Positions 54,051 through 62,564 of a DNA stretch of 64,000 nt are shown in pieces. The position numbers were made by a program, and so were the translations under genes. The DNA comes from Vibrio rhodolitus (GTDB lineage Bacteria > Pseudomonadota > Gammaproteobacteria > Enterobacterales > Vibrionaceae): NCBI RefSeq assembly GCF_003350325.1, contig NZ_QLYZ01000003.1, positions 186,882 through 250,881 of the forward strand, in the 5' to 3' direction. The notes below the pieces were generated by a model. That model was not told the DNA's origin, did no database searches, and saw only the letters and a list, made by a program, of their open reading frames with translations. Positions within the stretch are counted from its first letter, which is position 1. The number at the start of each line of letters is the position of its first letter.

Positions 54051-54776
54051 ATGAAAACATCAACCAGTGTGATAATTGGATTAGGCTTATTATTAAGCTC
54101 AGGTGCAGTTTATTCTCAAGCTAAATATAAGAACTTTAGCTTTGTAGGGGCGGGAGTCACTTCTGGGCAGTCCGTATTTTCCGATCAAGGGGCGCGGGTT
54201 GGTGTTGATCCATACTTATTTCATAACAGTGACTATGGCTTCATTGACGGCAGTCTTGCCAACTACTCAATTCTTCCTTGGCTAGGGATCTCAGGTAACA
54301 TAAGGCTCTCAGAAGTGTCTGATGACTTTGATGATATCCCAAGTGGTATTGATGATCGTGATAGCAGTGCGGAAGTTGGTGTTACGCTTGGTACTGTTGG
54401 CGCTCGAATTACCTATCTTCACGATGTAAGCAATAAGCACGATGGCTATGAGGTTCAGTTACACCTAGGGCGAGCCTTCGAGACACCCCTGCAGCAACTT
54501 ACCGTATCCCCTTTTGTGCAGGTGAATTATCGCGACAACAAGCTTTCTCAGCATATCTATAATGTTTCAGCCAGTGAGTCGAGTGCGTCAGGACTCGCCG
54601 AGTTTGAAGCAGACAGTACTTGGGTATACGAGACTGGCGTAATAGCGCTATATGATATTACGGACAGCTTACTGGGTATTTCCAAATTAGAGTTTGAACA
54701 TCACGCCAGTGAGAGTCCGTTAATTCAAAATGACATTGGCTGGAAGCTAGGTGTTGGTGTGGTATATCAGTTCTAG
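54051..54776 (+). CDS. MipA/OmpV-family outer-membrane beta-barrel protein
   Basis: 241 residues. Signal peptide MKTSTSVIIGLGLLLSSGAVYS, then alternating amphipathic strands and a terminal Phe (GVGVVYQF), the usual signal for BAM-dependent insertion. YSILPWLGISGNIRLSEV and YEVQLHLGRAFET match the MipA/OmpV family. It may be a porin-like protein. A clear ribosome-binding site (AGGAGAAA) precedes it, and repeat copies D and E flank it on both sides. Confidence 0.8.
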   Translation: MKTSTSVIIGLGLLLSSGAVYSQAKYKNFSFVGAGVTSGQSVFSDQGARVGVDPYLFHNSDYGFIDGSLANYSILPWLGISGNIRLSEVSDDFDDIPSGIDDRDSSAEVGVTLGTVGARITYLHDVSNKHDGYEVQLHLGRAFETPLQQLTVSPFVQVNYRDNKLSQHIYNVSASESSASGLAEFEADSTWVYETGVIALYDITDSLLGISKLEFEHHASESPLIQNDIGWKLGVGVVYQF

Positions 54777-54861
54777 TGCCCCTTGCCTTTTGCTTGGCAA
54801 AAGTTTTTTTATGGTTACGTCTCTGCCCAAAAATGCTCTAGCCAAAACAACCTCAACCCTA

Positions 54862-55041
54862 GGTAAAAATGCAGGACGCATTTTTAGGTTTTCGGCGTCG
54901 GGAACGCCTAAAACCGACCGGACAGCAACAGAGAAACAAAAGCGATTTTCTGATTACTCTTTGGCAAGACAAAGAGTAATTGGACCGCTTGCCGTAGAAT
55001 CAAAATAGCCTCCGGTGTTTTAAGCGGTACATACAGCAATA
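54862..55041 (+). repeat. Multi-hairpin intergenic repeat, copy E
   Basis: Rightward copy, very similar to D, immediately after the OmpV-like gene. ORFs read across it are artefacts. Confidence 0.92.
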
Positions 55042-55113
55042 CCAACAACTACCGATAATCGCTCTCCAGTGATAGCCAGAAAGCGATCCAAGCTCAAAAA
55101 ATACCGAACAGAA

Positions 55114-55932
55114 TTACTCCCCAAAATCCCACTTCTCAATTGCCCTTAAATAGTTGTCCATATCATGATCTTTAATGCCATCGAAACCCGCCTCCTTGAG
55201 ATCATCAATCACGCCCTCGATGCTATCGACAAAGCGAAACCAAAAGCCGGATTCTTGGTGGATCTGTTCATCCTCAGTGATGTACAGGTAACTTCCAACA
55301 TGGCTATAGCCCATCAAACGGGCAGGAACACGAGTGACAATATCGTTGTTGTTATGGAAACGGAAATAGCGCGATTTACACTCCATATTAAAGATCTGTG
55401 CGGTTTGGCGGGTCAATGCGCGCGGTTGACCAAAGGTATAAACGCTAATAAATGGCTTATCCTCATGGATCAATTTTGCTGCCGCCATTGTTGCCATCGC
55501 GCCACCTAAACTATGACCAGTAATAAACAGCGGGCGTGGCTGCTGTTTTTGGAGTTGGCGCATTTTGTCATCGAGTGGTTGCCACACATCCTCTAACGAT
55601 TGCCAGAAGCCGCGATGAAACTCACCAAATAGCTGAGGGGTGGAAAAGGCATTGAGGTTATCTAGCCAATCGGCAACTTCATCGGTACCGCGAAAAGCAA
55701 GGCACAGATACTTTTTATGCTCAATCAGTGCTGCTTGTGCGCTGTTGTGATTTTGCGGGTAGACATCGACAAACTCAGGGTCTTGCTCAAGCAAGCTGGC
55801 AAGAATGGTTTCTCGGCATGGGGTAGAGTCGTTTGCAGATACGCAGTGATAAACTTCTTTGGCGATCTTTGCCATCCAGTAGGCATTACCTTCATCAAGA
55901 CAGGTTTTATAGGGTGAAATGGTTTTACTCAT
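55114..55932 (-). CDS. Class 3 lipase-family protein
   Basis: Start ATG 55932 with AAGGA upstream. 272 residues. Nucleophile S141 in LFITGHSLGGAMAT; preceding blocks YLCLAFRGTDEVADWLDNL and FHRGFWQSLEDVW are typical of lipase class 3 (fungal-type triacylglycerol lipases). No signal peptide. Substrate uncertain: lipase, phospholipase or type VI effector-like roles are known in the family, but no neighbouring immunity gene is seen. Confidence 0.85.
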   Translation of the reverse strand: MSKTISPYKTCLDEGNAYWMAKIAKEVYHCVSANDSTPCRETILASLLEQDPEFVDVYPQNHNSAQAALIEHKKYLCLAFRGTDEVADWLDNLNAFSTPQLFGEFHRGFWQSLEDVWQPLDDKMRQLQKQQPRPLFITGHSLGGAMATMAAAKLIHEDKPFISVYTFGQPRALTRQTAQIFNMECKSRYFRFHNNNDIVTRVPARLMGYSHVGSYLYITEDEQIHQESGFWFRFVDSIEGVIDDLKEAGFDGIKDHDMDNYLRAIEKWDFGE

Positions 55933-56390
55933 AGCGGGTTCCTTGGGTCTTACAGGTAAGTGATCGAGCTCTCCCTGCAACATCGCTAATCAGGAAGCCG
56001 ACCAGACGCGACTGACGATAGTGCTGTTTTTCTCGTCAGTTTCCTGCTCTACCTTATGGATTTTTATCCGGCGTACTTGAGCGCATTTCACACTTCGCCC
56101 GCGCTTTATTAGCGGCAAGATAACTTTTAGAACCAGAGTAAACTTAAGGCTCAAATAACTTTGCGATATGTTAGTAACACTCTGAATTTTATGCAGGTTG
56201 AGCCGATAAGATATGTAATGAGGATGATATGAAAGTATGGTGCTTTAGGAGCTGAATTTAGCAAGGTTGGGTTTTGTTTTTGCCTATTGAAGTTTTCCTT
56301 ACTTGAGTTAGTTGTATCTTTTATTAATTTAGCAATCACTGTGACTTATTAATGCCCAAAAATGCTCCAGCCAAAATAACCCCTACAATA
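55933..56390. other. Non-coding region upstream of the lipase
   Basis: About 460 bp without supported ORFs or hairpins. It carries the leftward promoter of the lipase gene and the left extension of repeat copy F. Confidence 0.4.
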
Positions 56391-56571
56391 GGTAAAAATG
56401 CAGGACGCATTTTTAGGTTTTCGGCGTCGGGAACGCCTAAAACCGACCGGACCGCATCAAAGATACCAAAGCGCCTTTCTGGTTACTCTTTGGTAAGACA
56501 AAGAGTAACTGGACCGCTTTCCGTAGAATCAAATTAGCATCTGGTGTTTTAAGCGGTACATACAGCAATAA
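56391..56571 (+). repeat. Multi-hairpin intergenic repeat, copy F
   Basis: Rightward full copy. Differs from D and E by single bases such as TTACTCTTTGGTAAGACAAA in the hairpin. Confidence 0.92.
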
Positions 56572-56742
56572 CAACAACTACCGATAATCATTCTACAGTG
56601 ATAGTCAGTGTTAAGCGGTACATACCAAGCAAACTAAAGCTTACAAGGAGACTTAAAAGCGAGATTCCCGCGCGCGCGAGAATGACAATGTTGGAGTTTT
56701 GTGCTCAAAATCGCAACACTGATCTCCTACTGCGGTATGACA

Positions 56743-56815
56743 TAGAGTAATTGGACCGCTTTTCGTAGAATCAAATTAGCATCAGGTGTATTAAGCGGTA
56801 CATACAGCAATACCA
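56743..56815 (+). repeat. Multi-hairpin intergenic repeat, partial copy G
   Basis: Only the right portion survives (AGAGTAATTGGACCGCTTTT through AAGCGGTACATACAGCAATA). Before it lies a CCCGCGCGCGCGAGAATGACA-like short repeat (56660-56690). Confidence 0.85.
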
Positions 56816-56828
56816 AACACCAATAAAC

Positions 56829-56856
56829 GCTCTCTGGCGAGTAAACACCAGAGAGC
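56829..56856 (-). terminator. Terminator-like hairpin after the AspT-type gene
   Basis: GCTCTCTGG with CCAGAGAGC, 10-nt loop. The U-tract on the minus strand is weak (GTTTATT). Confidence 0.6.
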
Positions 56857-56892
56857 AAATCAAAACAAAAAACTCATCTAATGAACTTATCG

Positions 56893-58620
56893 CTAACTTA
56901 TCACCATCGCAATATAACCAAGGATCAGCACTAACACTGAGGTTAACGCATAAGGGACTGGGTAGCCGATGGCTGGCATATCGCTTTGGCTGGCATCTTG
57001 CGCGCCTTTCATCGCTGGTGTGCTGTTACGTCCTCCGGCACACGCACCTGCAAGAATCGCTGGGTTCATCTTTCTAATGTACAAGCCGTAGAGCCAAGCG
57101 AGTAGGGGAGGCACTAATGCCGCTGTTACGCCCAATAGCGCGATTTTAATCACTATCGTACCTTGAAAGGAGGCAAGGATTTTCGGGCCAACATTGGCGG
57201 CGAGCACAGCAACAAATAGATTCAGACCAATATCTTGCAGAAAGCTTCGTGCCCCTTCACTCATCGGTCCGCCAAAGGTCGGGTTACGCGTGCGAAGGAA
57301 AGAGAAGATTATCCCCGTTAGCATACAGCCCGCAGAGGTGCCAAGTGCAAAAGGGATACCCATAATGCTGACACTAAAGTGACCACAAACATAACCAATG
57401 AGCAGTGCTAGCGCGAGATAGAAAGTCTCGGTCACCGTGCTTTCGACAATCGCGACACTATTGAGCTGTTTGGCGGTTTGGTCGACACACCATTTTGAGC
57501 CCGCCACGCGAACCACATCACCAACCTCTACTCGGGTTTGTGGTAACAATGGCAGTTGATGCCCTTGTCTAAACAGCGCTTTAAAGTAAACCCCAAATCC
57601 TACATCAGCGTGTAACTCAGCTAACGCTTTGCCTGCGTGTATCGATTTGCCGACATGAATATCGGCAACTTCGATATCAACATTACGTGCGCGCGGCTCA
57701 TCCACTTCATTACCGATATCGGTTTCCCCTTCGGCAATCAGCACGCGATACTCGCCACGAATACCGATGATGTCGCCCATTTGTAGTTTGGGGTTATCGG
57801 CGGCATCAATTACCTCATCACCGCGCACCACTTTAAGAATGGCTGCATCAGGAAACTGCTTAAACAGCTCGCTAATGGTTTGCCCGACTAACTCTTCATG
57901 GCTGACTTGATAGGCGCGAACGTCGATGGGTAAGACGCCAGTATCTGAAAAGCCAAAGGTGCTAGGGAGCTTTTCGTTACTTTCGCCAGTGGAAAATTCC
58001 GCTTCTGCATCTTTACCAGCTTTGACTGGATCAATGCCGAACATCGCGGGTAAGTATTTGATCAAGAGAATGATAAGCACCGTCGATAAGACATAGCTAA
58101 TCGCATAACCAGCGGCGATATTGGCGCTAATATGATCGGCGCTCATCCCCTCCGGGATTTTAAACGCGCCAGAATCAATCGCTGATTGAGCGACCCCCAT
58201 TACTGCCGTGACCGTATAGCTTCCGGAAATGATCCCCGCCGCATAGCCAGGTTCGAGGTCGAGCAACTTAGCGCCCAGTATGACAATCGCGAAGTTACTG
58301 AACACCACGATAAGTCCAATCACAACAAAATCAATGCCGCCACGAGCGAGCCCTGAGAAGAACTGCGGACCCACTTTCATGCCAATCGCGTACATAAACA
58401 TCATCAGGAAAATATCGGAGACCAGACCTGGCTCGGCGATTTTAAGATCGTAAATTGAGAATGAAGCCAGTGCGAGTAACACCCCGACCACCAAGGTGCC
58501 GGCGGTCGTGCCTAGGCTGACACCTTTTAGGCTAATGCTGCCTAATGGGTAACCAATTGCCAGCGAAAGGAAGAGAAAGACAAACGGGTTATCGGCTAAA
58601 TAATGAAATAGAAATTCCAT
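56893..58620 (-). CDS. AspT/YidE-family exchanger (probable glutamate/GABA)
   Basis: 575 residues. Two hydrophobic halves of about five TM helices flank a soluble centre with two TrkA_C-type domains (about 190-370; GDIIGIRGEYRVLI and GDVVRVAGSK), the layout of the aspartate:alanine exchanger AspT. Relatives exchange an amino acid for its decarboxylation product. Since it is cotranscribed with a glutamate decarboxylase, glutamate:GABA exchange is the likely activity. This is inference. No sequence relation to the GadC at 29010 is expected. Confidence 0.83.
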   Translation of the reverse strand: MEFLFHYLADNPFVFLFLSLAIGYPLGSISLKGVSLGTTAGTLVVGVLLALASFSIYDLKIAEPGLVSDIFLMMFMYAIGMKVGPQFFSGLARGGIDFVVIGLIVVFSNFAIVILGAKLLDLEPGYAAGIISGSYTVTAVMGVAQSAIDSGAFKIPEGMSADHISANIAAGYAISYVLSTVLIILLIKYLPAMFGIDPVKAGKDAEAEFSTGESNEKLPSTFGFSDTGVLPIDVRAYQVSHEELVGQTISELFKQFPDAAILKVVRGDEVIDAADNPKLQMGDIIGIRGEYRVLIAEGETDIGNEVDEPRARNVDIEVADIHVGKSIHAGKALAELHADVGFGVYFKALFRQGHQLPLLPQTRVEVGDVVRVAGSKWCVDQTAKQLNSVAIVESTVTETFYLALALLIGYVCGHFSVSIMGIPFALGTSAGCMLTGIIFSFLRTRNPTFGGPMSEGARSFLQDIGLNLFVAVLAANVGPKILASFQGTIVIKIALLGVTAALVPPLLAWLYGLYIRKMNPAILAGACAGGRNSTPAMKGAQDASQSDMPAIGYPVPYALTSVLVLILGYIAMVIS

Positions 58621-58641
58621 ATTCCCACCTTATTGAGAAGC

Positions 58642-58669
58642 GTCAGGCAGAGCGTATCGCTCGCCTGAC
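58642..58669 (-). other. Hairpin between gadB2 and the exchanger gene
   Basis: GTCAGGC...GCCTGAC with further pairing AGCG/CGCT around a TAT loop. No T-tract, so it is probably a processing or stabilising hairpin. Confidence 0.5.
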
Positions 58670-58682
58670 CATTGGTTAGAGA

Positions 58683-60077
58683 TTAACCATGATTGAAATT
58701 GCTCGACTCGTCAGCATCACTGCCGTTTACCACGGGGTGATCTTTGAAGAAATCGACGCAATGTTTGAGATCTTGGATTAGTAAATCCCCGAGATCGCGG
58801 CTAAATCCATGACGAACCAAAATTCGCATAATGACCAAATCTTCACGATCAGCCGGCATGGCGTACGCGGCAATTTGCCAGCCACGCGAGCGAATGCGGT
58901 CAGATAAGTCATAGAGATTAAAGCCCGGATTAGCACCTGCTTTTAGCGTCCAACTCAAAGCTGGTATGCCGCCTCGTCCATCGTAGATGATTTCAAATGG
59001 TCCCATTTGCTCGATTTCGTTGGCAAGGTACTGCGCCGTTTCGTAGCAAGCATTATGGATTTTGGTATAGCCCTCGCGTCCAAGACGGAGGAAGTTGTAA
59101 TACTGCGCGACAATTTGCCCGCCGGGGCGTGAGAAATTGAGCGCAAAGGTTGGCATATTGCCGCCCAAGTAGTTGACGTTAAAGATAAGATCGGGATGAA
59201 GCGCGTCAGCATCTCGCCACACTACCCAGCCAACACCAAGTGGAGCAAGACCAAATTTGTGCCCAGAAGCATTGATTGATTTTACTCGCGGTAGGCGAAA
59301 ATCCCATTCCAGCTCTGGTTGGCAAAATGGTGCAAGGAAAGCACCGCTCGCGCCATCAACATGAATAGGAATATCTAACCCCGTTTCCTCTTGTAAGCGA
59401 TCCAGCGCTTCATGCACGGCTTTTACTGGCTCATATTGGCAAGTAAAGGTCACACCAAGGGTTGGCACAACGCCGATGGTATTCTCATCACAACGTTTGA
59501 CCACTTCTTCTGGCGTCATGATCAATCGGTCGCCTTGCATTGGGATCTCTCTTAATTCGATGTCCCAATAGCGAGCGAATTTATGCCAGCACACTTGCAC
59601 AGGCCCGCACACGAGGTTGGGCTTGTCGGTCGGCTTACCTTGCGCTTTCATTTTTTCGCGCCATGCCCACTTTAATGCCATACCACCGAGCATGGCGGCT
59701 TCACTTGAACCGGTTGTAGAGCAGCCCATCGGGTTCTCTGCATCAGGTGAGTGCCAAAGATCAGCCAACATGTGCACGCAGCGAGATTCGATCTCTGCGG
59801 TTTGCGGGTACTCATCTTTATCAATCATGTTTTTGTCGATGCATTCGTTCATCAGCGTATGCACTTCATCTTCGACCCATGTTTGGCAAAAAGTGGCTAA
59901 GTTTTGTCGCGAGTTGCCATCGAGCATCAGTTCATCATGCACCACTTGATAGGCATGAGTTGCCATCTGTTCGTTATCGGGAATACGATATTTGGGCATA
60001 ACAACGGAAAGATCTTTGGCAGAGTAAACATCATCAAGAACGGACCCAGACAGGGTGGATTTCTTATGGAGTGGCAT
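58683..60077 (-). CDS. gadB: Glutamate decarboxylase (second copy)
   Basis: 464 residues, paralogous to 31534-32928. PLP lysine K274 in [25 protein letters not shown] present. The C-terminus NFNHG has a penultimate His, the position of the pH-sensing His of E. coli GadB. It forms an operon with the AspT-type exchanger 62 bp downstream, a module separate from gadC-glsA-gadB. Confidence 0.94.
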   Translation of the reverse strand: MPLHKKSTLSGSVLDDVYSAKDLSVVMPKYRIPDNEQMATHAYQVVHDELMLDGNSRQNLATFCQTWVEDEVHTLMNECIDKNMIDKDEYPQTAEIESRCVHMLADLWHSPDAENPMGCSTTGSSEAAMLGGMALKWAWREKMKAQGKPTDKPNLVCGPVQVCWHKFARYWDIELREIPMQGDRLIMTPEEVVKRCDENTIGVVPTLGVTFTCQYEPVKAVHEALDRLQEETGLDIPIHVDGASGAFLAPFCQPELEWDFRLPRVKSINASGHKFGLAPLGVGWVVWRDADALHPDLIFNVNYLGGNMPTFALNFSRPGGQIVAQYYNFLRLGREGYTKIHNACYETAQYLANEIEQMGPFEIIYDGRGGIPALSWTLKAGANPGFNLYDLSDRIRSRGWQIAAYAMPADREDLVIMRILVRHGFSRDLGDLLIQDLKHCVDFFKDHPVVNGSDADESSNFNHG

Positions 60078-60441
60078 ATCAAATCCTTATGGCTAATGAG
60101 CTTAGAAGTTAACAACAGTTTTTAAGAAGAGCTGTTAAGAACAGAAGTTAAGCTTTGCTGGATAAAATATAGTGCCTTTTTTACAGATGTGCTTTTTGTC
60201 TAAGGATATAAAGTGGCAAGCATTGCTGGGAAACTTTTCTTTAAAGCATAAATTCTGAACTGTGAGTGTTAACGGCAATGCACCAGTAAGTCGCAGGCGA
60301 GAAGTGAAGATACCGGGCATTCTTGCTGTGATATTCACCAATTCTCACTGAGTGATTTTTTTGAAGGCAAACGATTGCGCAATCGTTTGTTATTGAGTGA
60401 TTTGTAAAGTATGATTCGCGCCCTATTTAGGAGATTATTTT
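60078..60441. promoter_or_regulatory. Divergent region with a 22-bp palindrome, PurR-like box
   Basis: CAAACGATTGC/GCAATCGTTTG (60368-60389) is a perfect palindrome. The overlapping AGGCAAACGATTGCGC (60365-60380) matches the E. coli PurR consensus ANGCAANCGNTTNCNT at all but the last position. A promoter TTTGTT-18-TATGAT places the palindrome over the -35 of the nucleosidase gene. The rest of the region, toward gadB2, shows nothing recognisable. Confidence 0.6.
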
Positions 60442-61191
60442 ATGTTTCGCTTTTTTGCCCTGTTATTAACCGTTGTTTCTTTTACTACTAGCGCTGCTAC
60501 AGAGCGCACTGCGATTGTCGGTGCCATGGATGTTGAAATCGAAGGCTTGCTACCAAAGCTGACCCATGTTGAAGAGAAGACTATCGGTAAACATCTGTTC
60601 CATGTCGGTAAGTTAAACGGCAAATCCGTGGTTGTGACAAAATCAGGTGTGGGCAAAGTGAATGCTGCACTTACCACGACGTTATTGGCAACCGAGTTTG
60701 GGGTCGATTCAATTATCTTTACTGGTATTGCTGGGGCAAGTGCGCCAGAGCTGGAGCCAATGGATGTGGTGATCTCGACTGCGTTGGTGCAGCACGATGT
60801 GGACTTAACAATATTCGGCGCGCCGATGGGTTTGCTAGATGGCTTTGATAGCCGTGAGTTCCTGCCTTCACCAGCACTGGTAAAACATGCACTGCAATCA
60901 GCACAAACAGTATTGGGCAAAGAGTTAGTCACGACAGGTACGATTGTCTCTGGTGACCAATTTATTGCTGATAAAGCGAAAGTGGCTTACCTATATCAAG
61001 AATTCCAAGCCAAAGCAGTGGAGATGGAAGGGGCGGCATTGGCGCAAGTTGCGGACCAGTTCGAGATCCCATATGTGGTGATCCGTACCATCTCTGACAA
61101 AGCTGATGGCTCTGCGGCTCTAACATACGAAGAGATGAAAAAAGCCACCGCAGATAACTCAGTCGCCATCATTCTGGAAATGATGAAGTAA
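60442..61191 (+). CDS. Exported 5'-methylthioadenosine/S-adenosylhomocysteine nucleosidase family protein
   Basis: 249 residues with a cleavable signal peptide (MFRFFALLLTVVSFTTSA). The mature part is a purine nucleoside phosphorylase-like fold: AIVGAMDVEIEGLL near the N-terminus, VEMEGAALAQV (ribose-binding Glu) and RTISDKADG (catalytic Asp) as in MTAN. Cytoplasmic MTAN lacks a signal, so this is a second, periplasmic or secreted type acting on external MTA, SAH or a nucleoside. The PurR-like box fits purine salvage. Confidence 0.85.
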   Translation: MFRFFALLLTVVSFTTSAATERTAIVGAMDVEIEGLLPKLTHVEEKTIGKHLFHVGKLNGKSVVVTKSGVGKVNAALTTTLLATEFGVDSIIFTGIAGASAPELEPMDVVISTALVQHDVDLTIFGAPMGLLDGFDSREFLPSPALVKHALQSAQTVLGKELVTTGTIVSGDQFIADKAKVAYLYQEFQAKAVEMEGAALAQVADQFEIPYVVIRTISDKADGSAALTYEEMKKATADNSVAIILEMMK

Positions 61192-61548
61192 TTTGCTGAG
61201 CCGCTATTTCGATTAATAACGGCTTCGAATAGCAACGATTCCATTTACCACTTTTTGCTTAAAACCATCAAAAGTTCTGTACCTGATTAGTCTCGGTTGC
61301 AGAGCTTTTTCGTTTCTATCTTTCTGGCTTTCCTATCTTGCAGACTGCTGCTTTTTTGGCACTGGTGTTTGCCTTAAAGCGGTTAAACATGTGGCTCGTT
61401 TTAGCTGATTGTTCTACTCCTAGCTTGATGGAAAGCGTTGCCCGTAAAACACAAAGATCCATGCTGAGAAAAAAGATCCATTTGTCTCTTTACTAATACT
61501 GTACCGTACAGTACAGTTTGTACGTTCCAGTTAAGTAGGGTTTCGAAC
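61192..61548. promoter_or_regulatory. Intergenic region with TetR-type palindrome
   Basis: ACTGTACCGTACAGT (61498-61512) is a perfect palindrome around a central C, with overlapping GTACAGTTTGTAC following. It lies 36 bp upstream of the adaptor start, over the likely promoter. No repressor gene of the TetR or MarR type is visible in the window, so it should lie outside. The rest shows only a weak imperfect stem at 61200-61230. Confidence 0.55.
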
Positions 61549-62562
61549 ATGAACAAAAAGCTGATTGCTTTGGCACTAATCATTGGCTCTGCGGCAGCGC
61601 TTGCCATTCACATCTACTCACCGAATGTGGTTACCACCGACAACGCTTATATTCATTCAGATGTAACGGCAATTTCCCCAGAAGTTGGCGGACAGGTGAG
61701 TAAGATCTTTGTTGCCGACAACCAATGGGTGAAAAAGGGTGACGCGCTATTTGCGATTGATGATGAGGACTTTATTGCAAATCGAGAGATTGCAAAGTCG
61801 GCACTTGAAGTGGCGAATGCAGCGCTAGAAGCCAACCAAACTAAAACCGAGATGCAGTTGGTTAAAATTGAGCAAGCTAAGCAGAAGATCACCAGCGCAC
61901 AAGCCAATGCTCAGCACCAAAACTCTGAGTATCAGCGTCTCTCTAATTTAGTGGCGAAGCAGTCAGTAAGTCGCAATCAATTTGAGGCGCAAAAGACGCG
62001 CGCGGTAGAAGCCAATAGCAATCTTGAAACGGCGAAATTGAGCTTAGCGGCAGAGAAGAAACAACTCGATGCGCTGCGCACAGAGCATCAACAACTGCTA
62101 GCGCAACACAAGCAAGCTGAAGCGAAACTCAAACTGGTGAATATCGCGCTTGAACGTACCGTAGTGAAAGCACCTTTTGATGGGTTTGTTGCTGACAGAC
62201 AAGTGCAAGTGGGTAAGTTTGTGCAACCGGGCATGGGCTTAATTGTGATGGTGCCTGACTATGTATGGATTGAAGCGAACTACAAAGAGACACAATTGGA
62301 ACACGTGATGCCAGGGCAGCATGTTGATGTGGTGTTAGATATGTATCCGGATACGGTGATCAGTGGCGAGGTAAGCTCAATAACGCCAGCAACAGGCGCG
62401 CAATTTAGCTTGCTGCCACCACAAAATGCGACCGGTAACTTTGTCAAAGTGGTTCAGCGCGTGCCGGTTAAGATTACTCTTGATATCCCAACTGAGTTAA
62501 AGCAGCGCATTTACCCAGGGTTATCTGCACAAGTGTCGATTGATACTGCCCAACAAGGTTAA
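61549..62562 (+). CDS. HlyD/EmrA-family membrane fusion protein
   Basis: 337 residues. An N-terminal signal anchor (LIALALIIGSAAALAIHIY), VTTDNAYIHSDVTAISPEVGGQV and a biotinyl-lipoyl motif, then a long alpha hairpin (about 90-190), and ERTVVKAPFDGFVADRQVQ and a beta-barrel end. Typical of EmrA-type adaptors that pair with an MFS pump. The MFS gene starts two bases after its stop. Regulated probably through the palindrome at 61498-61512. Confidence 0.9.
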   Translation: MNKKLIALALIIGSAAALAIHIYSPNVVTTDNAYIHSDVTAISPEVGGQVSKIFVADNQWVKKGDALFAIDDEDFIANREIAKSALEVANAALEANQTKTEMQLVKIEQAKQKITSAQANAQHQNSEYQRLSNLVAKQSVSRNQFEAQKTRAVEANSNLETAKLSLAAEKKQLDALRTEHQQLLAQHKQAEAKLKLVNIALERTVVKAPFDGFVADRQVQVGKFVQPGMGLIVMVPDYVWIEANYKETQLEHVMPGQHVDVVLDMYPDTVISGEVSSITPATGAQFSLLPPQNATGNFVKVVQRVPVKITLDIPTELKQRIYPGLSAQVSIDTAQQG

Positions 62563-62564
62563 GC

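Noticed and set aside
56151..56339. 62-residue minus-strand ORF upstream of repeat F
   Set aside because: No ribosome-binding site, no recognisable motif, AT-rich non-coding composition.
45410..56815. Vibrio superintegron attC (VCR) array
   Set aside because: The repeats do not show VCR core sites, orientation is not uniform, and no integrase is present.
60135..60341. 68-residue minus-strand ORF upstream of gadB2
   Set aside because: No ribosome-binding site and no similarity signal; it lies in the gadB2 promoter region.
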